Below are positions 21,901-33,536 of a stretch of 64,000 nucleotides of DNA, piece by piece (the first letter of the stretch is position 1; each line of letters starts with the position of its first letter). The DNA lies in NCBI RefSeq assembly GCF_022605165.1, contig NC_063068.1:2914001-2978000 (forward strand). The letters are read 5' to 3'. A model generated the notes under the pieces. That model was given only the letters and a program-made list of their open reading frames with translations, searched no databases and was not told the origin of the DNA. A program made the translations under genes and the position numbers. Source of the DNA: Purpureocillium takamizusanense. Its lineage: Eukaryota > Ascomycota > Sordariomycetes > Hypocreales > Ophiocordycipitaceae.

Positions 21901-24900
21901 ATCCCATCCATGTCCAGCCACGACGGTGCAAAAACGCCAGAATGAGTTATGCGAGTCAATCAATCTGCGGAAAGGCCTTCTTTAATTTACGTGCCTGGCT
22001 GGCAACCCTTTGGGCGGCAGTGGAGAAACAGAAAGACATGTCATCTGTTGGCCTCTGCCACAGGAGCACCACTTATATTCAAGGTACGAATACAGTATAC
22101 CTGGTACTGGATGTGTATGTACCTACTCAGGGCCGGGCCTCGCGGCTACGGACCTGTCGGGCGCTCGGGTCTCGCGCAGGCTTGAGCGCGCCCGGCACGT
22201 GGCAGCCCTGGTGACACCGCCCGACGTGGAGAATTGAGCTTAGCAAGCTCAAAAAGGTGCTTGTCTGGTAGGATTGGCATCTGTGAGGTGTCTCAAGGCG
22301 ACATGTTTGCATAGGCACGCAAGCTGTCGTGCAGTACGAACGAACCGGTTCCATGTCATTCAGCTTCTGCGATGCGCAGAATCAAGTCGTACATAGGGTA
22401 CTTATTGTTGGACGGTAACTTGGCTGACAACCTTAGTAGAGGTATGCCTCGCGACAAGGCTGCTGCGGGCGGCACGAAGTATGAGATACCTCAGTACTTA
22501 GCTGGGTGCAGGTAAGTACTAAGGTAGTAGCCTCGTTGTACGTCTCATTCCCTGATAGGTACCTAGGGTACTGTACTTTACAAGGTAACCAAGGTACGAG
22601 CCCGAGAGTCACCGTCCAACAATGGAAAGTTGCAGGGCCGTCGGCGTCTTGTTGTGTTGGCAGCTGCCACGCGCGAAGCCCGGTCGCAGCCGGCCAACGA
22701 CACCAAAGGAAGCCATGCCCACGTTGCAACATCTTCCGGAAGACCTTCTATTGGACGCCTTGGGGATGGAACATCACCACTTTCGGGTGCGAGCCGGTTG
22801 ACGACATTACCACCTCTGTGGTATCTCTCCTTGATGACATGCCGCGCGCGATGCGGCTGTTGTGCCCCGCGACGTTGGTTCACCCACATACCACGACCGC
22901 GGCGACCTCGACTATAATCCGCACCAGTGACGGCTGGTCAGCGCCTGGGCAGCACCCAGACTACCAAGGTCAGGGATTCTCAACATTCAATGCCCTCCCT
23001 GTTGTCCGCCCTCTGATGACTCCGCCATCTGCTCGCCACATGGGTGGTAGCGAATCAAAGAGGCTTGGGCTGCGGCTTGAGTCCGCGCCTCGGAGTGGAA
23101 CTTTGACGGGGCTGCTCTGATGATATTACTACTACGATGTGCGAAGTACTAGCAGTCACCCTCATCTGACTTTGTACCCCGGACAGTTATACCAGCTTCC
23201 AGAAGGATGATTCTGCCGTGGGGAAAGGGGCAGGAATGTGGCTTGCCAGTGCCAGCCGCGGTCGGGCACACCATCGCCCACGTTTTGCATGTGTCTCGTG
23301 GGGACTGGCCTGCCTTATGCTCTGGCATTTTGAGAACCCGCAGTCATTGCTGGTAAGGTTCGGGTCGATGACTGGGCCGGTGCCAACGCGAAGGCGGCGC
23401 CCAATGCACCGATGAAAGGTCCGACGAGCGACTTCGGGGGGGAGGGGATGTGGATGGCAACGGCAACATTGCTAGCCACGCGCCCTCCCTTCTTTCCACC
23501 AGTATCCTATCCTGTTGTTGGCGAGCAGTCCAAAACCGCGATAAGCGCAGCGCATCGACATGGAGCTTCAGGCATGGGCGCTCTTGCCGCACTGGTTCAT
23601 CTAGTAACTTGGTGGTCGAAAGAGGTTGCCTCGATATGCTCCGGAGCAGGCAATGGATCAAGCCACACCCGCCAATGGCGCGAGAATGGCAAAGGTGGTC
23701 TCCGCCAACCCGCTTTCGCCAGTCGCCACACCTCGGGATCTGAAGCTTGATAGTTTCAAGTCGGGCCAGCCTTGCTTTCCCGGCGGTATTCGAAATCGCG
23801 GGGTGCAGCAAGGCCGAACGGATGACGAGGGCGCGTGGCGCCGCGCTTGGGGACCGGAAAAGGCGCCACCCATTCTGCAGCTCTGGAGGCTGCATGAGCA
23901 GGTTACGCTCGCAGTGGCCCACACGTACTTCGTACGATACTATTGCTTTGACGCCGACTCCAAGGCGCGTCCGTGCGGACACCATCTTGGTTGTCCGTCG
24001 ATGCCCCCCTCGCCATCGACAACGACGCCGTTGTCAGCCGAGACAAGTCGACAGTCCAGCACCTGGTTCGAGCGGACGCCGCAGCCACACCATTGCTTCG
24101 AGCCGTCATCGCCTTGAACGCCGACGTGGGAGATGCCCGAAGAGCCGAGGGCCGCAAGGGAGCCTTGACAACATCCACTCCTCGCGAGGGTCTTATCGAG
24201 TTGCAGCTCGGGGCAGCTGTCGGACGGACAGCCTGTAATAAGGACAAGGGTCGGTTGGGACAACAAGGGCAACGAACCACCCCGATGCCTCACTCGACAT
24301 GTCCTGAAACAGCAGTCACAACCATCTCAATGACGCCTCGTCCTAGGGGGGGTGAGATGGCCTCCTACTTCACTCATGGCTAAGAAAGCTGTTGGTTCGG
24401 GCATCCAGGGCCTCCCTCTCTTGGTGGCGAGCGCGAACGAGGGGGGAGTCCTTGAACTTCAAACATCCAGGAGCGGTTACCGTCTCCGCAACCTGCGCCA
24501 CAGGCGAGGGAACGTGAATGAGGCCGGCTGAGTGACCGGACGGACGGACGAGTCAGTTCTAATAAGCTGCTGGAGGTCGGCGTCCAAAGCTCTTTGAGTC
24601 GCCACCCAACGACTAACTCCCAACTACGTGCTCGGGCAAGTCGGGTTTCACTTCACTTTGGACGTCTACCATGCACCCACAGTTGTGGGTGGTGGCAGGC
24701 CCGTGCTGCTGCCTCGCACTGCGGGTCGATGACTTACACGGCGGAGTCTGCCGACTCTGATGAACCTACGTGCGAGGGACATTAACTATAACGGCGCCGT
24801 GCCAAACACAAGGGTTCCACCAAATGCGGAGCAGACTCATGGCAAGCATTCGAACAAACAAGAACAACATGACCACCGTCACCACCGTACGTACCTCCGT

Positions 24901-26649
24901 ACTAAGTTAGGTACCTTATTAGTGGACGGAGCACCAGCTGCGCCAATGCTGTAGTTACCTCGTACTGCAAAATGCCCGCAAACTCGCACAGCGCCAAGGA
25001 CGGACGGGGCGTAATCGCTCAGGGCGCAAGGGATCTTCTCGTTCCTCGTATCAGACTCGGTCGCTGGTCAGGTCACATCAAGAGTGCCATCGATTGCACC
25101 AGTCTGAAGCGGGGCTGACGGGACAGCAGCAGCGGCAGTGATTCTGTTGATTAGTTGGTAGGGGGTTGCGCGCGCTCGTGGCTCCACGAGTTCGATGGTG
25201 CCGAAGCAGCCGCATGAATTTTGCGAAACACAAACCATTCGGACGGTGCCAGAAACCCCATCCATGCATGCATCCATGGACGACCGTCCCCCCCCCCACC
25301 TTGGCGCAATGCAGCGCCGCCGCTGACAAGGAGCAAGGATGTTCGTTCAACGGCAGCTGGCGACGCGATTCGCCGACCAAGAAAGAGATGGAGGAAGGGC
25401 GTCTCGGCCGCCGTGAGCCATGGATGGATGGACGGATGGACGATCCACTGCCGGCCGGCGCAGACGTGCGGGCGTCTGGCGCATCGTCAAATCGCACGAG
25501 TATGTCTACGGACAATGGACGTATTCACGTACCTGTTCCTCTTCTTGCCGTGCTGCACTGCACGTCAGAGGGCTGAGAGGGGGGAGCAGCGAGCGAAATG
25601 CATGTGCGTACATGGTGTGAGACAAAATCTCTGTCTGTGCGGTGGGCGAGGGCATCAACGTTAGTATGGGATGGATGCCCAACAAGACTCTCTCTCTCTC
25701 CCTCTCCTCCTCCATCTGCATGGGTGGCATTGTCGCTTGCCGGATCCCAATCTTGCATCTGCAGCCACCATCGAATGGACTCGGCAGCCTGTATCCGTAC
25801 TTTGCAAAAATGATGCGACTGCGGCGTCATATACGTACATACTACTTGCGGTGCGTCGGTATAATGCAAGGAAAATGTTGACCGACAGTCGGCGTACCAC
25901 GGTTTTTGCCCCCAGGCCAGGCATTTCTGTACTACGTACTACTTCTCAGCTTGCCACGGCCTTGCAACAGCTGGGCCTTCTGCCGCATCCGAACCAGGAC
26001 ATGAGGATGGACTACTACTATGATCCAGTCGCAAGGAGGGGGTCGGGGTAGGTATGCAGGTGACGGACGGGGCGATTGCGTGCCGTGAAATCCGGCGTAC
26101 TTCAAGTTGCCAAGGGCTGACGAGGGAATCTGGCGCAACCAAACTTACCACCGACTCAACGAGGACCGTCGTCAGAAGATGAAGCTACTAACTTAGTGGT
26201 CGCTAGACGCAACGTGGCGGTTCCTTGAAGCGAGCATCCACAGGTGCCGGCCGGCGTCACCGTGACTGACTGAGAGCCTCTCCACGCCTTGGAGGGCCGT
26301 TTACAGACAACAACGAGATGCTGCTGCCATCTCGAGGCTCCAGGCGCAGGTTCAAGGCGAGGCGGGCCAAGTCCCCTTCTCCTGAAACCTGCACAAAGTC
26401 CTACGAGGCCATCACTATGTCATTTCTCGGGCATCTCGTGCACCCTTGTCCCGAAGGCCCCGAGATGGACGACCATGCGTCCCCAGCCCCCGCCCCAATA
26501 CCCAGCCACTGGTTGCTTGGCTTGCCTCCTGCGGGTCGCCGGTCTTTGCTTGCTTCAAAAGACAGGGCCCTAGCGCGAACCTTGCCCCTGGGACTGCGCT
26601 GACGATGGCTTCACAGCCCTGAGAAGATGGGTTTTGCGAAGCGTCATGT

Positions 26650-26650
<1 letters not shown>

Positions 26651-26680
<30 letters not shown>
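26651..26680. repeat. (AC)15 microsatellite
   Basis: Fifteen perfect AC dinucleotides, directly followed by a CCCCCCGGGG run. Confidence 0.95.
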
Positions 26681-26682
<2 letters not shown>

Positions 26683-26932
26683 CCCGGGGACTTGGTGGGT
26701 TTGTACATGCGCATCTACGTAGTTACTTGCTACTTCGTACGTACTCCCCGGCAGAGACGTGCCCTTTGGGTTCGTTCTCCCATTGTTCGGTAATCTCCGC
26801 CGACGTTGACGGGTCGAGATGAAGCGAATCCCGGCGGGTCACGGCGAGTAGTGGTACGTACAATTATACTGTAGAATGAGGGTCCCTTTCCCATAATAAA
26901 CCTTGCAAGCCGCATGGCCGATTCTTGGTACG

Positions 26933-26935
<3 letters not shown>

Positions 26936-26975
<40 letters not shown>
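26936..26975. repeat. (CT)14-(CA)6 compound microsatellite
   Basis: A perfect CT run of about 28 bp passes directly into a CA run of about 12 bp. Confidence 0.93.
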
Positions 26976-27748
26976 GCTGGGCAGCAGGCTCGGCGTTCCG
27001 GGAGGCTGCGCTGCCCGCTTACTCGCTCGCCCGACCAGTAGGGATTGCTTCGTCTGCACGGCTTCTTCGGTGGACACGGGAAAGCTTCCAGAAGAAAGAG
27101 AAGGGGAAAAGATCACCGCCCGTTCAGCTTCCGCATCGTCAGTGCCGGGTGATAGGACGCGGTCAGAGTTGGCCGGGCGCATCAAAGGCTACGTGCTTTT
27201 GCATGCAGTACATGTCATTCGCCCCGACCCAAGTATGTACGGGCAAGTAACTAACTTAGATTGTACAGTATACTCGGAAGAGCAACCCCCCCCCCCCGTC
27301 GTTTGACATCAAGGTACTGGGTATTTTCGTTGTTTCCTAGATTCTGGCCGGGCCCGTCTGCCTGCCCCCCAGGATCGACACCGGGGACCCCGACGGGACG
27401 CCGTGGGCTCTATACCGGGCACGATACCGGCCTATATCAGATGCGACGCCCACCGGCGCGCCCGCGCATGGACCGAACGGGGGAGGAACGATGCGTAGTA
27501 ATAGTCCGTATAATATCGCGGCAAATACATACACAGTAGTATACGCCGCACTGCTGCGCTGCCCGGAGAGAAAACAATCCGTGCACCAAGACGCAGCCTA
27601 CCTACATACCACACGATAGGCGGCGTCGTCGTCGTCGTCGCCGCCGTCGCACGACAGATGGCTTGGGGGCGAGCCGGCGGACGGTCGGTGTCGGTGTCGG
27701 CGTCGGGCGTTGTACAACGGAACTGCAACATGGCCCAATGCAACCTCG

Positions 27749-27750
<2 letters not shown>

Positions 27751-27778
<28 letters not shown>
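27751..27778. repeat. (GCCT)7 microsatellite
   Basis: Seven perfect tandem copies of GCCT in the gene-free region. Confidence 0.95.
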
Positions 27779-27779
<1 letters not shown>

Positions 27780-28507
27780 CTCTTTCCTGTTCCCCCTTCC
27801 CACCCGGGCACCGTCTGACTGACTAGTTAGTTCAGTACTAGACCAGCAGTAGGGGACGCAAGTCGTGAGACGACGCCGAGCGCACGCCTCATCGATGCGA
27901 GGGGGAGGGGGGAGGAAGGAGGAGGACCAGGCGCGGCTCGACAACATACGACTTTTGTGCGGGGATCATGCGGCATGACAATGAGCAGCAGCTGAAATAG
28001 ACCTGGCTGGCGACCTCGTCTGCTTCAAGATCGACCGGCCCCGCCTCCCTCCCTTGCAGGAGGAGCACGCCCGGGTTGCGTGGTGACGAGGTCGCAAGGT
28101 CGCATTGTCCCGGGGGGGGGACGTCAGCCCTCATCAGGCGTCGTCTCGACAGACGTCAGCCCCATGCATCTGCACGCGGATTCCGCTGTTTCCAAAACAG
28201 AGTTTTTTGTATGCGACGTGAGAGAGTTCAGGGCTGCCTCTGTCCTGACGTCGCGGTCGTTCAGGATGTGTGCATCACAGCTGAGGACCGGGTGGACGAG
28301 GGCGACGATGTCCGGGGCGGGACTCCAGGACGCCGCCCCCGTTGCGGTCCGGCGGGCTCGCGGTGGGAGGGAGAGAGGGAGATAGAGAGGGCTCAACGCA
28401 CAGTCCCGGTCGTTGCGTGCAGCATGGAATAGATTGAAAATATGCTCGCTCCATCATGCAAGATAAACTCGGTCTACCTGGACGCCCGCCCCCCCGTCCC
28501 CTGGCGT

Positions 28508-28542
28508 AACAAACAAACAAACAAACAAACAAACAAACAAAC
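28508..28542. repeat. (AAAC)8 microsatellite
   Basis: Eight full copies of AAAC plus a partial copy lie about 50 bp downstream of the UTP16 stop codon, probably inside or next to its 3' UTR. Confidence 0.95.
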
Positions 28543-28591
28543 AGCCAGACAGCCAGCCAGGCAAGCAAGCAAACAATCAGGACCGTCGCCT

Positions 28592-29655
28592 TCACTTCTT
28601 GGCGGTGAGAAACCCACCCCGGGGCTTCACCGGCGTCCTGTTCCTCTTGAGCAGCAATTCCTTGGTGCTCTTGGAGTAGGCCTTGGCCTTGGGCGCCATG
28701 CGCGCGTCCTCGGCCCTGCTCACGCGGAAGACGGTCGACCCAAGCTGCTCGTCCCTCGGGCCCCTATCCTGCCGCGCAAGCCGCCTCTCTACGGCCGCGA
28801 CGTTTCTCGCCGCCGGCTTCCTGTGCCTGCTGCTGCTGCTGCCGTCTTCGTCGCCGTCATCGCCGTCGTCGGATGACTCCGTCAGGAACTCGTCGGGGAG
28901 CACGTCCGGGATCGCCATCTTCTCGCCTCGTCTCCTGGCCCCGGCCGCTGCCTTGACGGCGGCCGGCTTGCCGGAGTCGGACATGGAGTCAGGGCCATCG
29001 CCTCCGTCTTGCGGAGGCGCGGCGGCGGCGGCGGCGGCAGCTTTGGCCTCCTTTTCGGCTTGCTTGCGCTCCTCGGCCTGCTTCTTCAGGAGGGCGTCGC
29101 GCTCCTGACGCTTCTTTCTCTCGGCTGCTGCTTGCCTATGGATGGAATGGTTAATATCGGCCCTCGTTGCGGCTGGGTGTTGTGGGAGATAAGGAGAGCG
29201 GGAGGGGAGCCTTACTCGCGCGCTGCCTTTTGCGCCGCCTGTGCCGACTTCTTACTCTCGGACGCTGCCTTTACCGTAGACACTGCCTCGGGAGCGGCAT
29301 CTTCATCGCTGTCCTCCTCCTCCTCTTCCTCCTTCTTTTCCTGTGCTTTCATTTTCCTCTCCTCCTCCTGGGCCTTCGCCGCGGAGGGGACTACCAGCTC
29401 GCCATCTGCGTTGCCGTCGTCGTCAAACGTGACGATGTTGCTCTTTTTGGCCTTTGCCGCCTTTCCAGCTGCCTTGACGGGTCGCTTCGCGCCATTGCCT
29501 GCTACTTCTTCTACTGCTTCCCCTTCCTTTGACCGTACGGGCAGCTTCTGCTTTTTGCTGGCCGTGGCGTTGCTGGTGCTGTTGCTGGTGCTGCTGCCGG
29601 CGGCGGCGGCGGCCTGCTCCTGGGCGGCCTTTCGCTTGCGCGTCTGGACGACCAT
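28592..29655 (-). CDS. UTP16: U3 snoRNA-associated protein UTP16 homologue (small-subunit processome)
   Basis: Exons 29216-29655 and 28592-29135 with an 80-bp intron give 327 aa. The start MVVQTRKRKAAQEQ is a basic nuclear/nucleolar signal. The middle is a charged helical region with an EEEEEED run and, across the splice junction, AAAERKKRQERDALLKKQAEERK. The C-terminus carries the family block: IPDVLPDEFLTES (about 221-233), then a basic stretch, and STKELLLKRNRTPVKPRGGFL near the end. This is the plan of the U3_snoRNA_assoc family, whose yeast member Utp16/Bud21 belongs to the SSU processome that makes 18S rRNA. The protein is low in complexity, so identification rests mainly on the C-terminal blocks. 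It diverges from the mitochondrial-type gene at 30281 across 625 bp. Confidence 0.78.
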
Positions 29656-30280
29656 GACGACGAGGCGAAATGGGATGAAGTGGAGACTTCAAGAATCCAG
29701 GTTCCTTTGGAGAGTGAGAGCGTGTGAACGTGAGAGAACGAAGAACCGAGTAGAGGCGTGATGATGAATGGGCACCGAGACAGGTGGTGCGCCGCGAGAT
29801 GGGTTTTGTTCTGGGCTGGCGGTTCAGCAAGTCTCTACCATTGAGACGAGGAGAATCTCAACAACAAGGTCGACGGCAAGAGATGAATTCAATCCCCGTG
29901 CAAGTACCGCAGGCTATGAGTCTCGTGTGAATGGTGGTGTTTGGTCCTCAAATCTTCATTTCTGTCGCGTGGATGGACTCTGGGTGTCAAAAATAATTTT
30001 TGTGGGGCTGACGTCTGCCGACGACCAGACACCGGCCTCATTGGTGGGTGTCGCTACTTTGTACATGCGTTAACATTGATGACCCTGGAACCACTTCCAA
30101 CTTCAGCGCCTGGGGCACAGCTCACGCCGTGCTTCAACATCGGCTGGCCGTTCACCATCTCCCGAATTGCGCATGGTGTTTTGTTGTTAAGCGCAGAACT
30201 CCGACCCGGATGTGTTCGTTTCTCCATCTTGTAAAGTCCTCATCCTGATCCCGCGTGATCCACGGCACATACGACACGAC
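29656..30280. other. Divergent promoter region
   Basis: This lies between the start codons of UTP16 (minus) and the 30281 gene (plus) and should hold both promoters. No gene or clear element is visible. Confidence 0.5.
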
Positions 30281-31481
30281 ATGGCAGCACGACCATGCTC
30301 GAGGGCGGCGTGCCGCCTCTCATTACTCGGACCACAGTCTGCCTCCTCATCATCGCCTTCCACATGGCTCCGTACACACGTCATCTCTTCACATCCCCTC
30401 CTCTCTCACAAGCTCGCGCCAGTCCTCCCATGCTGTCGACCAGTCACAGCACACCAAGCGAGACGCTACGCCGCTCCCCGCGCGCCCAAGGCCGTCTCCC
30501 CATCGGCGGCGAGCAACCCCGTCTTCACCCTCGACGAGATCCCCCTCTCCGCGTTGGAGGCTGTCGTCACGCGCAACGGAGACGCGTTCAGCGCCCTCTC
30601 CGCGGAGGACTACTACCGCCACGCGCAGGCGTTTGTCGCGGCGATCAAGAACGGCGCGAGCCCCTGGGCGGTGACCCTCACAGGCCGTACGTACAAACTC
30701 GACGGAGAGCTTTCTTGTCCTTCGGTCCACCGCATGAGGGGCTAAAGGAACAGGATGGATGAGATATAGCTGTCGCTAACTGATCTTCTCACCACCAACA
30801 ACAGGCGATGCCATACCCGCAGAGACACTCCACCAGCTGGCCTGCATCATGCGCCAGATCCGCGGGCCGCGCAGCGCCGACGCCCTGGCCACGTCGCTCT
30901 GGTCCTCGGCCTCTGCTCTTGGCCACCGCGCCGCCACGCTCTCCCTCGCGCGGCAGCTCATCCGCTCCGGCTCCTTCGCGCGCATGCCCCAGCTGCGACC
31001 CGTGGAGGAGCGCTTCCGGCGGCTCGTCGACGGGGCCGCCGCCGCCAACGACGCCGACGCGCTCACCGCCCAGGGGGAGCTGCTGTTCGAGCAGGGCCGC
31101 TTCGAGCCCGCCGCCGCGACCCTCCGCCGCGCGCTGCAGGTCGGTTCCGCCGGCGCCGGAGGGTTCGAGTGGCGGCTGCACTGTGAGTTTTGCCACGGAA
31201 AGGCGCTCCTCAAGCTGGGCCGGCGGGACGAGGCGATGAGCATCTTGGAGGCGCTTGCCGCAGCGGGCTTCGCGGAGGCGGACGTGGAGCTTGGCCAGTT
31301 GCTGAGGGGGACGGACCGCGAAGCTGCCGAACAGCACTTCTACGCAGCGGCGTGCAACGGCAGGCGGGACATGTTCAGCCATCTGTCGGAGATGGCTCTG
31401 GAGCAGGAGGGCTCTGTGGAGGATCGGCGGCGCTGGGCCTTGGAATGGTCGCGCCTGGCAGATCCGCGGGCCGAGTACTGA
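30281..31481 (+). CDS. Probable mitochondrial helical-repeat (TPR/Sel1-like) protein of unknown function
   Basis: Exons 30281-30686 and 30805-31481 give 360 aa; the splice restores TLTGR-DAIPAE. The first 70 residues are rich in Arg, Ser and Ala without acidic residues and end in ARRYAAP, which looks like a matrix-processing site, so mitochondrial import is likely. The rest is alpha-helical with alanine-rich TPR/Sel1-like pairs: ALTAQGELLFEQGRFEPAAATLRRAL, then HGKALLKLGRRDEAMSILEALAAAGFAEADVELGQLL. I do not recognise the specific family. Codon choice is strongly GC-biased. The gene ends 133 bp before the stop codon of the convergent photolyase gene, so the two 3' UTRs probably overlap. A competing plus-strand frame (31190-32086) crosses both genes and looks like a shadow. 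Confidence 0.72.
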
Positions 31482-31614
31482 TGCATACTTTCTTCATTTT
31501 CTACCGAGGAGCGCACGGTCCGTTCATTGAGCGATCTACTTACAAACTTGCCGAATGCTACTCCAAGCTTGCCAACGGCATGCTAGAAATGGCGAGCATC
31601 TTGTGGACACACGT

Positions 31615-33536
31615 CTACTGCTTCTGCTTCTTTGCCGCGCCCTCGGTGCTGTCCTTGCTGTGGCGCCGCTTGTCCCCCGGCTCCGCATCGAGGTCTTCGT
31701 CGCCCTCATCCGCCCTCTCACCATCGTCGCTTTCACACTCACCGCGAACCTCGGACTCGTCTGGGGAGGGAAACAGCTCCCTCCACGTACCATCCAGAAC
31801 TTTCTCATCGTTCCCATGCAGTCCAACATCATACGCCGTCTTCATTGCAGAGAGGCACACGTTGCGGCGGTGGGAAAAGTCGAACATGGGTTTCGGGTAC
31901 GTGCCTTTGTCGTTTGAGGACAGCCCGTCGCCCGTCACGCGCACGCCCGCCTTCTTCTGGTCCTGGATGGGCGCCTTCCACGGCTCGTATATGTACTTGG
32001 CGTCGAGGTCCTTGAGCTCCGGCACCCAGCGGCGGATGAAGTCGCCGTTCTTGTCCCACTTTTGCCCAAAGGATATGGGGCTATAGCAGCGGTAGTACTG
32101 TGAGAAGAAGGCAGTGCAGGAGAGCCACTGCCAGTTGCCAATGTTGCAGGCTGGCTCGTGGTCGAGAAGCCACTCTTCAAACACTTCGGCTCCGCGCTCC
32201 CAGTCGACATAGCAACCGCCCCTGGTGAGGAAGCAGGCAACCGAGTGCCGGCCGAGATGGTGAATCCAGCCCTCCTCGCAAAGCTGGCGCATGAGGGCGT
32301 CGATCCAGGGGAAGCCCGTTACACCAGCTCGCCATCTCTTGAACCAAGTGTCTGCCTCTTTTGAGTCAACATGGTACTCTCCGGTGATGATTCCCGTGTC
32401 GGGATCCCTCTTCGACGCAAGGTGCCATGGCACGAACCTGCAGTGCGGGTTCATGGCCGTCTGCCCGAAAGCTTGCCCGATGGTTGCCTGTGCTGCAAAG
32501 TACATGTCGCGGAACAGCAGCTGTCCGATAAGGCTGGCAGGTGGCGACGATGCGCCCTTGCCATACTCCTCAACGACATCCTGCACACGCCAATAGAACT
32601 CCCGCACCGATAGTGCTCCAAAATGAAGGAATGGTGACAAGAGGGTGGTGGACTGGGGCTCGAACTGGGCAGGGCTGGTTTTTGGCTTCTCAAATGTCGC
32701 CGTGTACTTGGTATCCTTGACAATGGCGTCGAGGCGCTTCAGCGCCACGCCCTCGCCGCCCTTGTGAGGCGTAGTCGCGGGCGGAAAGCCCAGCTCTTCC
32801 ATAGTCTCAATCGCAAAGTCTCCTTTGGGGCCTGCAATCTTGCTGTAGCCTGTGTCGTTCTCGGTGCGACGAGTTGCGTTGAAGTCGGGGTCAGTGTCTG
32901 GCTGGTCTTGCTCAAAATCCACAGGCATCTCGCCCGGGTCAGGCAGGCGTTTCGGAGGAGGGACGGGACGCGGGACGCTTCCAATTTTCTTTGCCGCGGC
33001 CTGGAGCTGCGACATGGACATTGTGGGCTTGCCATCGTGGTTGGCAACGATCTCATCGCTGTCCCAGAGCGTCCTGCCCGAGCGCATCACTACCTTGACG
33101 CCCGCTTTCTCGGCCGCCTCGACGACGGCCTGGTCACGCTCACGCGCATAGGCGTCGGTATCCTTTTCAAAGACGAGGTGCGTGACTTTCCATGCTTTGA
33201 ATAGCTTAGGGAGCAATGTCTGCGGACCCTCACGCAGAACAAACAGCTTGGACTTGGGATTGAGCCGCGTCAGTGACCGCGAGAGGTCATTTTGACAGTC
33301 CAAACTGCCCGAGTTCTTGTCAGCCCCCTGAACTTAGCAACGCTCTGGGGTTTCGTGGCGTCTCACAGGAACTGCCATCGATTGAGCCCGCCCCTGGCGC
33401 GATACACGTAGTGAGGGTCCCATGTGAATATGGGCCACAAGACGGCAGGCTCCAAGTCGAGAGCGGCCTGTAAAGCAGGGGAGTCATGCAGGCGCAGATC
33501 CGTCCGGAACCAATAAATGACTCGTGGCCCGGCCAT
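31615..33536 (-). CDS. (6-4) photolyase / animal-type cryptochrome
   Basis: Exons 33367-33536 and 31615-33304 give 619 aa; the 62-bp intron joins NRWQFL to LDCQNDLS. The N-terminal photolyase domain starts GPRVIYWFRTDLRLHDSPAL. The C-terminal FAD domain contains LLSPFLHFGALSVREFYW, GFPWIDALMRQL, WIHHLGRH, NIGNWQWLSC and KYIYEPW. The HHLGRH block has both histidines (about 406 and 410) that repair enzymes of the (6-4) group use, and NWQWLS with YPKPMFD places it with (6-4) photolyases and animal cryptochromes, not CPD or DASH types. The tail after 545 is acidic and ends in a basic KRRH...KKQK nuclear signal. Likely role: light-driven reversal of UV (6-4) photoproducts, possibly also blue-light signalling as in fungal Cry1/CPH1 proteins. 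The chosen start is the ATG before AGPRVIYW. Confidence 0.93.

Larger units (their letters stand above)
17620..28591. other. Eleven-kilobase region without a supportable gene
   Basis: I examined both strands and found no recognisable protein family, tRNA, rRNA or transposon reading frame. Two overlapping plus-strand frames, 18662-19831 and 19002-20114, are long (389 and 370 codons), but composition is that of shadow frames and neither resembles a protein. The region holds a heptamer array (18901-18969), a run of microsatellites (26.65-28.54 kb) and at least three TACTTCGTA/TACGAAGTA motifs (19305, 23926, 26731). Poly-G/poly-C runs are common. Multi-exon genes of unknown family or non-coding RNAs could be hidden here. 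Confidence 0.45.

Noticed and set aside
17620..28591. Possible transposon or RIP-mutated repeat
   Set aside because: No transposase or reverse-transcriptase motifs, no long terminal or inverted repeats, and the DNA is GC-rich, unlike RIP-affected sequence.
31190..32086. 298-codon plus-strand frame spanning the end of the mitochondrial-type gene and the photolyase C-terminus
   Set aside because: It overlaps two supported genes in wrong frame or strand and has shadow composition.
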